Positions 5,996 through 7,013 of a stretch of 7,013 nt of DNA are shown here, piece after piece (within the stretch, counting starts at the first letter, position 1; each line of letters begins with the position of its first letter). Origin of the DNA: an uncultured Collinsella sp. Lineage in GTDB: Bacteria; Actinomycetota; Coriobacteriia; Coriobacteriales; Coriobacteriaceae. The stretch spans positions 1 to 7,013 of the forward strand of contig CABQHZ010000091.1 of NCBI GenBank assembly GCA_902464175.1. The letters run 5' to 3'. The position numbers and the translations under genes are program-made. The notes beneath the pieces are model-generated. The model did not search any database, was not told where the DNA came from, and saw only the letters and a list, made by a program, of their open reading frames with translations.

Positions 5996-6883
5996 GTGGC
6001 TGATGGTGTAATTCAATCTGAGCTGCTTTCTGCGGATTGGAATGGCGAATGGATGCGGCTGCAAGCTGATCGGCGACGGGCTGATGATTCTTTTGAATGG
6101 GATAAGCGGGCTCGGCATTTTCGGCCGTTGGAGACTGCCCCGTATGCCCGGGACTTTATGAAGCTGTTGGCGTTAAAGCCTGGTGAATCCGTGCTTGATA
6201 TGGGGTGTGGGGCTGGGTCGATTGCCATTCCGCTTGCTCAGGCTGGGCACCCTGTGATTGCTGCTGACTTCTCTCCTGCCATGCTGGGCACCCTTGATGC
6301 TGGTATTGAGTATTACGGGCTTGAGGACCAGATTACGCCGCTTGAGCTTGCTTGGGATGATGATTGGGATCTGGTGGGGCCGGTTGCCAAGGCTGTGGAT
6401 GTTGCCTTTGCGAGTCGCTCGGTCACCACGACCAACCTAAGAGGCGCGCTTGCCAAGCTTGACCGTACGGCTCGTCGGCGTTGTGCTGTCACCATGGTCG
6501 CCAACTCCAGCCCGCGCTATGATCTGCACTTGATGAACGCTATCGGCGCCTCGGTTACCTGCAGTAATGGCTTTGTGTACGCCTTCAACATCCTCATTCA
6601 GATGGGTGCCCTGCCGCAGGTCACGTACTTTGAATCGCCTCGTCGCGACACCTTCGATAGCCTTGAGGCAGGTGTGGCGGATTTTTCCCGTATGCTCGAG
6701 CATGGCAACGAGGATAAGATCGACCGGCTGCGCGACTACATCGCTCAACACATGATTGAGAACCCCCATGCCGGTGAGCCGGGCTCCAAGGGCGTGCCGC
6801 AGGGGCGCTATATGCTCGATCATGTCCGCAAGGTTCGCTGGGCGTTTATTGCATGGGAACCGGTCTCTGAATCCCGCTCGTAG
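5996..6883 (+). CDS. Class I SAM-dependent methyltransferase, substrate unknown
   Basis: The 295-residue protein has a Rossmann-type SAM-binding motif I, SVLDMGCGAGSIAIPLA (residues 65-81), followed by AADFSPAML (89-97), where Asp91 is the likely acidic residue contacting the SAM ribose. The upstream FEWDKRARHFRP (33-44) and the downstream DVAFASRSV (135-143) fit a family of cytoplasmic methyltransferases in anaerobic Firmicutes and Actinobacteria, sometimes found near metal or corrinoid uptake genes. That comparison is from memory and does not fix a substrate. No membrane segments are seen. It starts with GTG, 19 bases after the T-run of the terminator, so it probably has its own promoter. 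The first half favours GGG, GGT, ATT and GCT codons, whereas the second half favours GGC and ATC like the met genes. Whether it shares function with the met operon is unknown. Confidence 0.88.
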   Translation: MADGVIQSELLSADWNGEWMRLQADRRRADDSFEWDKRARHFRPLETAPYARDFMKLLALKPGESVLDMGCGAGSIAIPLAQAGHPVIAADFSPAMLGTLDAGIEYYGLEDQITPLELAWDDDWDLVGPVAKAVDVAFASRSVTTTNLRGALAKLDRTARRRCAVTMVANSSPRYDLHLMNAIGASVTCSNGFVYAFNILIQMGALPQVTYFESPRRDTFDSLEAGVADFSRMLEHGNEDKIDRLRDYIAQHMIENPHAGEPGSKGVPQGRYMLDHVRKVRWAFIAWEPVSESRS

Positions 6884-7013
6884 CCCGTTCACAGCCCGAG
6901 CTGCCCATCACCTCGGCATCCGCATTCTTTGCGAACTGGGCAAACGCGCTCCACACCGCGCCGTTCCTGCGCTATCGTGGGACAGCTCACGTAGATTAAG
7001 GCCCCATCGCGGG

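Noticed and set aside
5767..6011. Two overlapping small plus-strand open frames of about 76-78 codons in the noncoding block
   Set aside because: They run through half of the palindrome, the terminator and the ribosome binding site of the next gene. Neither has a credible ribosome binding site or a recognisable domain.
6871..6999. Plus-strand open frame ending at TAA 6997-6999, with a protein-like reading (ITSASAFFANWANALH)
   Set aside because: It has no start codon after the preceding stop at 6868-6870, is only about 42 codons long and matches no family I recognise. A degraded gene fragment cannot be excluded.
6889..7012. Minus-strand frame open to the right edge, about 40 codons, stopping at 6889-6891
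   Set aside because: It could be the 3' end of a convergent gene, but the sequence is too short, unrecognised, and no terminator lies between it and the methyltransferase gene. The last 130 bases are left unassigned.
1..7013. tRNA, rRNA, CRISPR array, riboswitch or insertion sequence
   Set aside because: No cloverleaf-like segment, regularly spaced direct repeats, transposase motif or known riboswitch core was recognised. Any riboswitch controlling the met operon would lie upstream of the window.

Overview
The window is a high-GC bacterial chromosomal segment with C/G-rich third codon positions and Shine-Dalgarno-led genes. Protein sequences and gene order suggest a Coriobacteriia gut actinobacterium, probably Collinsella-like. 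That placement is an inference from recall of the families, not from a database search. All five supported genes lie on the plus strand.

Positions 3-4204 hold a compact methionine-synthesis operon. It consists of metF (methylenetetrahydrofolate reductase, its first few codons outside the window), a separate 262-residue protein matching the S-adenosylmethionine-dependent reactivation domain of cobalamin-dependent methionine synthase, and a short metH of 852 residues that ends after the B12-binding domain. MetF makes 5-methyltetrahydrofolate. MetH moves the methyl group through cobalamin to homocysteine. The middle protein most likely repairs oxidised cobalamin in trans, a job done by the C-terminal domain in long MetH enzymes. 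The first two genes overlap by one base, and metH starts 9 bases after the second gene.

Positions 4205-4312 are an intergenic leader with an 11-bp perfect hairpin extended by further pairing. Next is a 454-residue protein of the PFL/UPF0210 (DUF711) family, which is strongly conserved but of unknown function.

Positions 5678-5995 (318 bases) contain no convincing gene but are rich in structure. There is a 134-bp nested palindrome with perfect 32-bp arms and a perfect 10-bp inner hairpin, then two smaller hairpins, a weak promoter-like pair and a classical intrinsic terminator. One of the small hairpins resembles the loop region of the hairpin upstream of the PFL-family gene (21 of 27 positions identical).

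Positions 5996-6883 encode a class I SAM-dependent methyltransferase with a GTG start and a visible change in codon choice about halfway through. The last 130 bases hold no gene that can be supported. The most unusual material is the noncoding block at 5678-5995. The protein genes belong to known families.
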